A stretch of DNA of 9,598 nt from Leptospirillum sp. (GTDB lineage Bacteria > Nitrospirota > Leptospirillia > Leptospirillales > Leptospirillaceae). The stretch lies in NCBI GenBank assembly GCA_027346125.1, contig DAIEST010000143.1, positions 1 through 9,598 of the forward strand, given 5' to 3'. Position 1 is the first letter of the stretch, and each line of letters starts with the position of its first letter. Under the pieces are notes generated by a model, which ran no database searches, was not told the origin of the DNA, and saw nothing but the letters and a program-made list of their open reading frames with translations. Below are positions 1-6,513 of the stretch, piece after piece. The translations under genes and the position numbers were made by a program.

Positions 1-24
1 TACCCGGATAGACCGCTTTTTTAT

Positions 25-594
25 TCACTCGATGCGTCGTCTTAGCAAAGCCACCCGGCTTTCGCCATAGGCGTACGTTTTAAGTAGTTCGAAACCCCTC
101 TGCTGCACGAGCTCCGCATGATAAGGATCTTTGTGGTGAAATTCCAGAACCAAAAGGGTACTGGCTCCCACTATACCACTAAGACTCAGACGGGACAAGA
201 GTTCCTCCCTGAATGGCCAATGGTACGGGGGATCAAGAATCAGAATGTCGACAGGATCCCCTGTCCATCGCTTCAGGAAAGAGAAGGTGTCTTCCTGCAG
301 AACCTGAAACGAGGATTCCCGTTCGGCAAAACGGTCTTTCAAAAACCGCCGGAAGGATTGGACAAGCTTCCGGTCGTGTTCCACCCATAGAACCTGCCTG
401 GCCCCATTTGAAAGGGCTTCGAGCCCATAGGCGCCTGTTCCGGAAAACAGATCCGCGACAGAAGAGTCGGGCCAGTCGTTTCTGAGAATATTGGAGACGG
501 CTTCCCGGACCTTTTGCGTCGTTGGCCGAAGTCCTGGTTGCGGATGATAGGGGATGGGAATCCCTTTGAGGGAGCCTGTCTGAATGCGAAGCAT
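25..594 (-). CDS. rsmD: 16S rRNA (guanine966-N2)-methyltransferase RsmD
   Basis: This 189-residue protein matches the RsmD family in length and layout. RsmD methylates N2 of G966 in 16S rRNA with S-adenosylmethionine during assembly of the small ribosomal subunit in the cytoplasm. The N-terminus carries the family pattern of a short strand followed by LKG (residues 9-11) and GLRPTTQKVREAVSNIL (21-37). The SAM-binding motif is DLFSGTGAYGLEAL at 48-61, and the catalytic DPPY of amino-group methyltransferases is at 121-124. The start is the ATG at 594, because family members begin only a few residues before the LKG motif. Oddly, no Shine-Dalgarno precedes it: the ten bases upstream are ACCCTACCCG, directly after the T-tract of the preceding gene's terminator. 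The TGA at 27-25 leaves 24 bases to the window edge, in which I see nothing. In many bacteria coaD follows rsmD, but that cannot be seen here. Confidence 0.95.
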   Translation of the reverse strand: MLRIQTGSLKGIPIPYHPQPGLRPTTQKVREAVSNILRNDWPDSSVADLFSGTGAYGLEALSNGARQVLWVEHDRKLVQSFRRFLKDRFAERESSFQVLQEDTFSFLKRWTGDPVDILILDPPYHWPFREELLSRLSLSGIVGASTLLVLEFHHKDPYHAELVQQRGFELLKTYAYGESRVALLRRRIE

Positions 595-604
595 CGGGTA
601 GGGT

Positions 605-634
605 AAAAAAAAGGGGCCCAGAGGCCCCTTTTTT
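605..634 (-). terminator. Strong intrinsic terminator, symmetric
   Basis: A perfect GC stem (GGGGCC / GGCCCC, plus strand 613-618 and 623-628) with a four-base loop is flanked by A8 on one side (605-612) and T6 on the other (629-634). Read on the minus strand, the hairpin is followed by eight T residues, a textbook Rho-independent terminator 16 bases after the stop of the peptidoglycan-binding protein gene. The A/T tracts extend the stem and make it usable in both directions, though no plus-strand gene is present to need it. It separates that gene from rsmD, whose start codon is only ten bases further on. Confidence 0.95.
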
Positions 635-650
635 CAGGAATACTCCTAAA

Positions 651-1043
651 TCAAAGTCCCAGAGCCTTCTTTGTGGCAGCGTCAACGTGACCGGTTGCCT
701 TCAGCTTGTGGGTCTTCTGGAATGCCACGATGGCTTTCCGGGTCGCCGGGCCAAAGAACCCGTCGGCCTTGATCTTGGCACCTTTGGAAACCAGAGCCTT
801 CTGAACTTTCATTACGAAAGCTGATGGCTTTCTTTTGGCCATCTTCATGTGCTTCATCGGCTTCTTGGCAGCCTTCTTCGCAGGAGCAGCCTTCTTAGCC
901 GGAGCTGCAGGAGCCGCGGCCGGAGTTGTAGCAGGATCCGCAAATGCGCCACTGATGGGGAGGGCCAAAGCCGAAATACCCATCATAAGTCCACCAAAGG
1001 CCACTACCACCATCGTCTTGAATGACCGATTTTTTGTCTCCAT
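651..1043 (-). CDS. Small secreted peptidoglycan-binding domain protein
   Basis: This 130-residue protein has three parts. Residues 1-35 form a signal peptide: a basic start, a hydrophobic core around 11-30, and a likely signal peptidase I site after AFA (33-35). Residues 36-74 form a low-complexity linker rich in Ala, Pro and Lys with repeated PAKKAA units, then Met, His and Lys. Residues about 77-130 form a PG_binding_1 domain with its hallmarks: VQKAL near 80-84, DGFFGPATRKAI at 94-105, FQKTHKL at 108-114, then a final G-x-VDAATKKAL. It probably docks on cell-wall peptidoglycan in the periplasm, with the cationic linker touching acidic wall or envelope polymers. No catalytic domain is visible. 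An open frame extends upstream to 1175, but the ATG at 1043 is chosen because it has an excellent Shine-Dalgarno and starts the signal peptide. The gene has its own promoter and terminator, so it is a single-gene unit. Its precise role is unknown. Confidence 0.88.
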   Translation of the reverse strand: METKNRSFKTMVVVAFGGLMMGISALALPISGAFADPATTPAAAPAAPAKKAAPAKKAAKKPMKHMKMAKRKPSAFVMKVQKALVSKGAKIKADGFFGPATRKAIVAFQKTHKLKATGHVDAATKKALGL

Positions 1044-1049
1044 CGTTTG

Positions 1050-1062
1050 AATCACCTCCTTT
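1050..1062 (-). promoter_or_regulatory. Extended near-perfect Shine-Dalgarno
   Basis: On the minus strand this reads AAAGGAGGTGATT. Twelve of its bases (AAAGGAGGTGAT) are complementary to the usual 3' end of bacterial 16S rRNA (ATCACCTCCTTT). The AGGAGG core ends 11 bases before the ATG at 1043, slightly long spacing but acceptable for an extended pairing. It fixes the start of the peptidoglycan-binding protein and implies heavy translation. No other start in the window has a comparable site. Confidence 0.85.
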
Positions 1063-1112
1063 GACTCTCGTTGTTCAGAGTCGGGTTGACTGACCAGCCT
1101 ACAAAACAGGCT
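1063..1112 (-). promoter_or_regulatory. Structured 5' leader with two hairpins
   Basis: Two perfect small inverted repeats lie between the predicted transcription start and the Shine-Dalgarno. The first is AGCCT / AGGCT with a seven-base loop (plus 1096-1112). The second is GACTCT / AGAGTC with an eight-base loop (plus 1063-1082), and it ends at the first base of the extended Shine-Dalgarno. The hairpins would leave the ribosome site itself single-stranded, which would favour translation and could stabilise the mRNA. I do not recognise a known riboswitch or leader family. The pairing is seen in the sequence; a function is inferred. Confidence 0.45.
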
Positions 1113-1125
1113 TGTTCGGTTCCGG

Positions 1126-1154
1126 ATCATAACAATACGATCCCTGAGTGTCAA
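1126..1154 (-). promoter_or_regulatory. Consensus sigma70-type promoter of the peptidoglycan-binding protein gene
   Basis: Reading the minus strand, the -35 box is TTGACA (1154-1149), an exact consensus match. It is followed by a 17-base spacer and the -10 box TATGAT (1131-1126), which matches five of six. The last three spacer bases are TGT, giving an extended -10 (TGn). Transcription should start near 1118-1120, leaving a leader of about 75 bases. It lies in the 227-base gap after purD. This is the only convincing promoter I found in the window. Confidence 0.85.
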
Positions 1155-1270
1155 CAAACAGCGAAGATTTGACAATCCTCACATTAATGAGCGGTTGAAA
1201 ACAGGGATTTGCCTTTTCTCCAGTTATCCGTATCGGACGACAGAACGATTCCCTGGTCCCTCCCGGCGGG

Positions 1271-2545
1271 TCAGAGCGGCTTCTCTGCGATATCCTTCCG
1301 GAACCGGGCATGATCGAGACGGATATGACTCATGGCGCGGTAGGCCCTGTCCCGGGCTTCCCGGGTGTCGACCCCTTCCCCGACAACCGAAAGGACCCGA
1401 CCGCCGGAAGATACGAGCTGTCCATTTCTTTCCGCCACTCCGGCGGTATAAATGCGAACATGATCTTCCTGTCGCGCTTTTTCAAGACCCTCAAGAACAG
1501 CGCCATAGACCGGTTTTTCGGGATATCCCTCAGAAGCGAGAACAACGGCCACTCTGGCGAGATCCTCCATCGCGACAGCCGTTTCGAGGGATCCATTGGC
1601 GGCCGAGAATAACAGTTCGAGAAACGCCGGACCAGCCGCAGGAATGAGGACCTGGGCTTCGGGATCGCCGAACCGGGCATTGAACTCAAGGACTTTCAGT
1701 CCTTCCGGTGTTCTCATGATACCCGCGTAAAGGAATCCGACAAAAGGGGCACCATGCCTCCTGAGCGACCAGAGGCAGCGATCGATGATCTGGCGTGCCG
1801 CTTCCTGGTCTTTCTCCTTCCAGTCTCCAAGAGGTGTCTGCGCTCCCATTCCACCGGTGTTCGGCCCTTTGTCACCGTCGTGGATTCTCTTGTAGTCCCT
1901 GGCCGCCGGGAACGGGACGAACCGTGTTCCATCGGTCAGCGCAATAAAGGAGACCTCCGGCCCGGTGAGCCCCTTCTCCAGAAAAATCATTTCCTGCGCT
2001 TCTTTCAGCTCTTTCCGGACAAAGAAGCGATCCAGGGCATCTTCGAGATCCCGGTCATCCAGAATGACCGAGACTCCCTTTCCCTGGGCCAGGCCATCCG
2101 CTTTCAGGACAACGGGGTATCCCCACTCCTTTACAGTTTCCCGGGTTTCCCGGGCATCCCTGACGATCCGGAAATCAGCCGTGGAAATTCCGGCTTCCAG
2201 CATTCGTTCTTTTGCAAACAGCTTTGAGCCTTCGATCCGGGCCGCCTCGTAGGAAGGTCCCACGACGGCAATGCCCCGTTCGGCCAGACGGTCTGCCATC
2301 CCTTCCGCAAGCGGTTTCTCGGGTCCGATGACGACCAGATCAGGAGTATGGGACGCAATCCAGTCTGCGGCGTCCGACGTGGATGAGGGCATTTCCGGCA
2401 GAACGCCGGCGTCCCGGGCGATTCCGGGGTTTCCGGGTGCCACGATCACTTCCGGCTTCTCCGGGCTTTGGGCGATTCCGGCGGCGAGCGCATGTTCCCG
2501 ACCCCCGGAACCGATTACCATGATTCGTCTTGTTCGTTTGCCCAC
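1271..2545 (-). CDS. purD: Phosphoribosylamine--glycine ligase (GAR synthetase)
   Basis: PurD joins glycine to 5-phosphoribosylamine with ATP to make glycinamide ribonucleotide, the second step of de novo purine synthesis. From this start it has 424 residues, the usual family length. The N-terminal domain opens with VIGSGGREHALA. The ATP-grasp region begins around EGSKLFAKERM and contains VLKADGLAQGKGV, then RDYKRIHDGDKGPNTGGMGA and the metal-binding LEFNARFGDPEAQ. Three starts are possible: a TTG at 2560 overlapping the purH stop (TTGA), this GTG at 2545, and an ATG at 2521. The GTG is preferred because GAGGA (2558-2554) lies eight bases upstream; neither alternative has a well-placed Shine-Dalgarno. 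With the GTG start the gene lies 11 bases after purH and must be co-transcribed and probably translationally coupled. I see no clear terminator after its TGA. Confidence 0.95.
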   Translation of the reverse strand: MGKRTRRIMVIGSGGREHALAAGIAQSPEKPEVIVAPGNPGIARDAGVLPEMPSSTSDAADWIASHTPDLVVIGPEKPLAEGMADRLAERGIAVVGPSYEAARIEGSKLFAKERMLEAGISTADFRIVRDARETRETVKEWGYPVVLKADGLAQGKGVSVILDDRDLEDALDRFFVRKELKEAQEMIFLEKGLTGPEVSFIALTDGTRFVPFPAARDYKRIHDGDKGPNTGGMGAQTPLGDWKEKDQEAARQIIDRCLWSLRRHGAPFVGFLYAGIMRTPEGLKVLEFNARFGDPEAQVLIPAAGPAFLELLFSAANGSLETAVAMEDLARVAVVLASEGYPEKPVYGAVLEGLEKARQEDHVRIYTAGVAERNGQLVSSGGRVLSVVGEGVDTREARDRAYRAMSHIRLDHARFRKDIAEKPL

Positions 2546-2556
2546 GGGAGATTTCC

Positions 2557-4113
2557 TCAATGCCTGAAGTGGCGCATGCCGGTCAGTATCATGAACATGT
2601 TGTGTTCTTTCGCGGCGGCAAATACCTCCTCATCCCGGATCGAGCCTCCGGGCTGGATAATCCCCGCCACTCCCAGTTTTGCCGCTTCATCAATCCCGTC
2701 CCGGAAAGGAAAGAACGCATCGGATGCCAGGATGGATCCCCTGGTCTCCCGCGTCGCCTTCATTCCGGACAGGCGGACGGAATCGACCCGGCTCATCTGT
2801 CCCGCTCCGATCCCGACGGTTGTTCCGTCCTTGGCCAGAATGATGGCGTTGGACTTGACATGCTTGGCGACGGCAAAGGAAAAGAGCGCGTCCCGGACCT
2901 GTGACGGAGTGGGTTTGACCGAGCCTTCGAATCTGAGCTGGCGTTCATCCGGTGCCAGTGCCATATCCGGGGACTGGCACAAGACGCCTCCTGAAACGGT
3001 CCGGAACTCCCACATGTTTTCCGAGCGTTGGGAGGCAGGGATTTCCAGAAGGCGGATATCTTTTTTGCGGGTCAGGATCTCCCTGGCTTCGGCGGTGAAC
3101 TCCGGTGCGATGACGACTTCCAGGAAGATCTTGGCCATTTCGGTCGCGAGATCTCCGTCGACGGACTTGTTGACGGCGACGACTCCGCCGAAGGCCGAGA
3201 CGGGATCCGTTTCCCGGGCTTTCTGATAGGCCTGTGTCACTGTCGTTCCCAATGAAGCGCCACAGGGATTGTTGTGCTTCACGATCACCACGGCCGGTTC
3301 GGAAAACTCAGAAACAAGCCTGAATGCCGCATCCGCATCCAGAAAATTGTTGTAGGACATTTCCTTGCCCCAGATTTTTCGTGCGCCGGCCACTCCTGTG
3401 GCGGGAATGCCGGCCGGGAGGTAGAGGGCGGCTTTCTGGTGGGGATTCTCTCCGTATCTCAGGTTCTGTTCCCGGCGCAGCGAAAGCGTCATGAGCAAGG
3501 GCATGGAATCATTCCCGGCAGATTCGAGGGATTCAAAGTACTCGGAGATGACCCGATCGTACTCGGAGGTCATCCTGAAGGCTTTTTTTGCCAGTTGGCG
3601 TTTCCGTTCCGGAGCAATTTCCTCCCCTTTTTCGAGGGTTTCCAGAATGGGCTCATAATCTTCCGGGTCCGTGACCACCACCACCGATTCGTGGTTTTTG
3701 GCGGCCGACCGGATCATGGAAGGACCTCCGATATCGATCTGTTCGATGGCTTCCTCCACAGTGACGCCTTCCTTCCGGATTGTTTCCGAGAACGGATACA
3801 GGTTCACGAAGACAAGGTCGATCGGAGTGATGCCGTGGGTTTCCATTGCCAGTTTGTGTTCGGGAACGGAGCGCCGCGCCAGGAGCCCTCCGTGGATTTT
3901 GGGATGAAGCGTCTTGACCCGGCCATCCATAATCTCGGGAAATCCGGTCACGGAGGAGACATCGATCACTGGCACTCCATGTTCCCGGAGGAATTTGGCC
4001 GTCCCTCCGGTCGAAAGGATCTCCACGTTCAGTCCGGACAGGCGTTTCCCAAGGGATTCAAGGCCGGTCTTGTCTGAAACGCTGATTAATGCGCGATATT
4101 TTGGCTGGGGCAT
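2557..4113 (-). CDS. purH: Bifunctional AICAR formyltransferase / IMP cyclohydrolase
   Basis: PurH performs the last two steps to IMP: formyl transfer from 10-formyltetrahydrofolate to AICAR, then ring closure. The 518 residues are close to the usual bacterial length of about 520-530. The N-terminal MGS-like IMP cyclohydrolase domain shows ALISVSDKTGLE (8-19), STGGTAKFL (34-42), DGRVKTLHPKIHGGLLARR (63-81), DLVFVNLYPF (99-108) and IDIGGPSMIRSAAKN (126-140). The transformylase domain shows LRYGENPHQ (218-226), SYNNFLDADAA (253-263), the catalytic Lys-His in IVKHNNPCGA (277-286) and DPVSAFGG (303-310). It ends with the family's FFPFRDGID, IIQPGGSIRD and MRHFRH tail. All key residues appear intact. 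The ATG at 4113 has AGGAG six bases upstream. purD follows directly, giving a purHD pair. No convincing promoter is seen in the 77 bases before it, so it may be fed by the glycan operon or by an unrecognised promoter. Confidence 0.97.
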   Translation of the reverse strand: MPQPKYRALISVSDKTGLESLGKRLSGLNVEILSTGGTAKFLREHGVPVIDVSSVTGFPEIMDGRVKTLHPKIHGGLLARRSVPEHKLAMETHGITPIDLVFVNLYPFSETIRKEGVTVEEAIEQIDIGGPSMIRSAAKNHESVVVVTDPEDYEPILETLEKGEEIAPERKRQLAKKAFRMTSEYDRVISEYFESLESAGNDSMPLLMTLSLRREQNLRYGENPHQKAALYLPAGIPATGVAGARKIWGKEMSYNNFLDADAAFRLVSEFSEPAVVIVKHNNPCGASLGTTVTQAYQKARETDPVSAFGGVVAVNKSVDGDLATEMAKIFLEVVIAPEFTAEAREILTRKKDIRLLEIPASQRSENMWEFRTVSGGVLCQSPDMALAPDERQLRFEGSVKPTPSQVRDALFSFAVAKHVKSNAIILAKDGTTVGIGAGQMSRVDSVRLSGMKATRETRGSILASDAFFPFRDGIDEAAKLGVAGIIQPGGSIRDEEVFAAAKEHNMFMILTGMRHFRH

Positions 4114-4190
4114 TTTTCTCTCCTGGATCTGTGTGCCGTTGATGGATTATGGGGTCCGAGACGAAATCGAATATACATGGTGACATATTT
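4114..4190 (-). other. 77-base gap between glycan operon and purH
   Basis: This gap holds the purH Shine-Dalgarno (AGGAG, plus 4120-4124) and little else that I can support. Two -10-like hexamers occur on the minus strand (TATATT and CATAAT), but neither has a matching -35 at 16-18 bases. No hairpin with a T-tract follows the GT-C stop, so no intrinsic terminator is seen. Confidence 0.6.
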
Positions 4191-5708
4191 TCATGGCTGC
4201 GAAAATCCGTTGCGGAAGGAAGGGATCAAAAACAGATCCACCTCATAGAGCGGAGCCTGAGAGGCAGCCCACCGACGGGGTATATGGAGCGTCGCAAGGT
4301 ATTCCGGTATCCCCCATCTGGAGCCAAGCTCCTTGTAGAATCCTCCATTCGGGCCGTTCTGGATCAGAAGAACCGGTTTCCCCTGCAGCGAAGCCGCTTC
4401 ATCCGGAGAAATCTTCGTGGTACGGAAATGCCGTTTGGGATGGATCTGGTAGACAGGTATCTTTCCATACTCCAGAAATTTGAGTTCCGCGGAGTTCTGG
4501 TAACCGTCGACGACCCAGGCGACAGGCCGCCTGGAGGCAGGAAGACGATCGATTTCCCGGTGAATTCTCCGATCCATCGTCTTCATCCCGTGGAGACGTC
4601 CCGTACCGTCGATCTGGGGATTGATCGGAAGGACCGGGTACAGCGCCTGGGCAAAGACGACGAATACCATCAGAAAGCCGATCCCCAGGCTCCACTGCGC
4701 AATGCGCTTCCAGAACGTGCTGGCGTCGACGCGTTGCGACAGATAGATTCCGGTCAGGGCCAGGGCGGAAAGGTATCCTTCCACCGGCCAGTTTGCCTCT
4801 ACTTTTGCCTTGAAGCTCGAGTAGGCAAAGAAAAGAAGAACCGGATACGAGGTAACCCAGAGAAGGAGCGGTCCTGTTTTCCGGGAACGGAGAATCTCCG
4901 GCAATGTTGCGATTCCAGTCCACAGAATCAGCAGGTAGATGCCCGGACTGAGCATCAGGAGCTGTCCGCCAAGATAATCCATGAATGTGGCAAGAGGGGT
5001 GTCCTGATGGGCCTGCATCCCGTGATGCCACTGAAAAAGAAAGGAGATCCAGTGGTGTTTGCTGTTCCAGTAGACATCAGGGAGAAAGATCAGCGCCGAC
5101 AGAACGAGCGAGACCCAGAGGACCGGCTTTCTGAGCCAGAACCGGTTTTCCGGAGACAGGATCAGAAACAGGAAAAGCAGCGGAGCCAGAAGAACCATCG
5201 TGTATTTGGAGAGAAGTCCCAACCCGAAAAAAAGACCTGCGAGGAGAACCCATCCGCTGCTTTTCTCCTGCATTCCCTGATAAAAAGCCCAGACAGTCAG
5301 CATGTAGAAGAGAACCTGGGGCGTATCGGGGGTCATCAGGAAGCCCCCTGCCGCAAACAGGATGTTCGCATTGAGCAGGATGACCGCCCAGAAGCCCGCC
5401 CATCTGTCCCTGCTGACGGATTTTGCGATCTGGTAGATGAGATAGCTCAGAATGGGCCCGGAGAGAATCGGAAGAATCCGGACGGCGAGACGGGTCGTTC
5501 CAAACAGGTGGGTCGTGATCCAGAGGATCCATCCCGTCAGGGGAGGATGGTCGAAATACCCCATTTGGGGATGGAGGGACCATGACCAGTAGTACGCTTC
5601 ATCCGCGACCAGTTCGGTGGAAAAAGCCAGGACGGCATGGATCAGTGTCCCCAGGAGGGTGATCAGAATCGCAAGTTGTCCAGGCTGGCGGCGGAGAAAA
5701 ACGTTCAA
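4191..5708 (-). CDS. GT-C membrane glycosyltransferase (ArnT/PMT-like, GT39/GT83 type)
   Basis: This 505-residue integral membrane protein has a first membrane helix at about 11-31, then the acidic loop motif VADEAYYW (34-41) with the likely catalytic Asp36, and YFDHPPLTG (51-59). Further family features are MTPDTPQ (125-131), GLLSKYT (164-170), YWNSKHHWISFLFQWHHG (213-230), many later helices, and a soluble C-terminal part from about 375. Such enzymes use a polyprenyl-phosphate-linked sugar on the outer face of the inner membrane and pass it to lipid A, another glycan or a protein. The likely sugar donor is made by the GT2 enzyme encoded just upstream. The start is a TTG at 5708 whose last two bases overlap the GT2 stop (TTGA). 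No ATG or GTG lies before the catalytic loop, and the Shine-Dalgarno is weak, which points to translational coupling. It is paralogous to the gene at 7718-9361. The sugar and acceptor cannot be told from sequence. Confidence 0.85.
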   Translation of the reverse strand: MNVFLRRQPGQLAILITLLGTLIHAVLAFSTELVADEAYYWSWSLHPQMGYFDHPPLTGWILWITTHLFGTTRLAVRILPILSGPILSYLIYQIAKSVSRDRWAGFWAVILLNANILFAAGGFLMTPDTPQVLFYMLTVWAFYQGMQEKSSGWVLLAGLFFGLGLLSKYTMVLLAPLLFLFLILSPENRFWLRKPVLWVSLVLSALIFLPDVYWNSKHHWISFLFQWHHGMQAHQDTPLATFMDYLGGQLLMLSPGIYLLILWTGIATLPEILRSRKTGPLLLWVTSYPVLLFFAYSSFKAKVEANWPVEGYLSALALTGIYLSQRVDASTFWKRIAQWSLGIGFLMVFVVFAQALYPVLPINPQIDGTGRLHGMKTMDRRIHREIDRLPASRRPVAWVVDGYQNSAELKFLEYGKIPVYQIHPKRHFRTTKISPDEAASLQGKPVLLIQNGPNGGFYKELGSRWGIPEYLATLHIPRRWAASQAPLYEVDLFLIPSFRNGFSQP

Positions 5709-6499
5709 GGAGTATTCCCGGTGCGATAATTCATTCGGAAAAGGATCATCTTTTTCAGGCTGTCCCGGAGAATTCTTCCGTTCAGGGTGGAGCTTCCGAG
5801 GATCCGGTCCCGGAAGGTGATCGGGACTTCGTTGAACCGATAGTTTTTCAGGTGAAGGATATAGAGCATTTCCTGAAGAACCGAAGGTCCCCGGCTGACC
5901 AGATGGTTCCAGGGAATGTCGCTGACGATCTCTCTCCTGAAAATCCGGAATCCGGAAGTAATATCCCGATAGGGGATCGAAAGGATCATCCGGATATAAA
6001 GATTTGCGAACCGGGTGAGGAGTGTTCTGGAATAAGGCCTCCCCTCTTCCCTGCCTCCCGGAACGAGACGTGAGCCGATGACGCCGTCGTACCCTTCGAT
6101 TCCCTTCATGAGTGCCGGCAGATCCTCAGGGGCATGGGACCCGTCCGCATCCATCTCTCCAATGAAAGGAACCCCCATCTGGAGGGCTTTCTGGAATCCT
6201 TCGATGCCCGAGGGCCCCCTTCCCCTGTCCCGGAAGCGGTGGAGGAGATAGACGTACCCTTTCCGGGTTTTCTGGTAGTTCTGGACGATTTCCCACGTGC
6301 GATCCGGAGAATGGTCGTCGACGACAAGGACCCCATAGCCCGGAGAGAGCGCCAGAATGCGTTCGATAAGAGAGACGATGTTCTCGGATTCGTTATACGT
6401 GGGAACGATCATGAGAAGGGAAAGGGGCGCCTCCGGCGGACAGGAGGGGCCGGTGAAGACGGGATCGTCGGATGAATGGGATTGCGCGTCTGTCGTCAT
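5705..6499 (-). CDS. DPM1-like GT2 glycosyltransferase (polyprenyl-phosphate sugar synthase)
   Basis: This 264-residue soluble GT-A enzyme resembles the catalytic domain of dolichyl/polyprenyl-phosphate mannosyltransferases. Motifs in order are MIVPTYNESENI (30-41), VVDDHSPDRTW (59-69), the metal-binding EMDADGSH (115-122), VIGSRLVPGG (140-149), DITSGFRIFRR (179-189) and a DPM-like end with VPITFRDR (225-232). No C-terminal membrane helices are present, so it is the single-domain form and probably binds the membrane peripherally. It should transfer a sugar from a nucleotide donor to a polyprenyl phosphate, supplying the neighbouring GT-C enzymes. The segment that normally reads K-x-G-L-G-x-A after the third strand is instead RGRGPSGIEGFQKAL (92-106), which may mark a different donor or lipid. 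The ATG at 6499 lacks a Shine-Dalgarno and starts 10 bases after the GT9 stop. The first 28 residues look disordered, so a later start at Met30 is possible. The sugar is unknown. Confidence 0.87.
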   Translation of the reverse strand: MTTDAQSHSSDDPVFTGPSCPPEAPLSLLMIVPTYNESENIVSLIERILALSPGYGVLVVDDHSPDRTWEIVQNYQKTRKGYVYLLHRFRDRGRGPSGIEGFQKALQMGVPFIGEMDADGSHAPEDLPALMKGIEGYDGVIGSRLVPGGREEGRPYSRTLLTRFANLYIRMILSIPYRDITSGFRIFRREIVSDIPWNHLVSRGPSVLQEMLYILHLKNYRFNEVPITFRDRILGSSTLNGRILRDSLKKMILFRMNYRTGNTP

Positions 6500-6513
6500 C
6501 TTGAGAGACTCAT
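6496..6513 (-). other. Five-codon mini-ORF bridging GT9 and GT2 genes
   Basis: Minus-strand bases 6513-6496 read as an ATG, four further codons and TGA (peptide MSLSR). Its ATG overlaps the GT9 stop as ATGA, and its own TGA overlaps the GT2 ATG as a second ATGA. It has no Shine-Dalgarno. It could serve as a re-initiation stepping stone for ribosomes leaving GT9, or be chance. The frame relations are directly visible; a role is speculative. Confidence 0.3.

Noticed and set aside
1169..1174. TTGACA on the plus strand as a second, divergent promoter
   Set aside because: No -10-like hexamer lies 16-18 bases downstream, and no plus-strand gene follows.
1044..1175. Upstream extension of the peptidoglycan-binding protein to 1175
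   Set aside because: It would put 44 residues before a clean signal peptide and would cover the promoter -10 box and Shine-Dalgarno.
1179..1192. Near-palindrome CTCACATTAATGAG upstream of the promoter as an operator
   Set aside because: Arms are only four bases and could be chance; it is not symmetric overall and matches no operator I can name.
1351..2160. Repeated CCCGGG words within purD as a possible repeat family
   Set aside because: They fall within conserved coding sequence of a GC-rich gene, are not evenly spaced, and are explained by codon choice.
4146..4174. TATATT and CATAAT as -10 boxes for purH
   Set aside because: No acceptable -35 hexamer at 16-18 bases upstream of either.
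4149..5585. A 478-codon plus-strand open frame opposite a GT-C gene
   Set aside because: The product is hydrophilic low-complexity sequence with no known motifs, the mirror expected from the codons of a hydrophobic protein. The minus strand holds a clear membrane enzyme.
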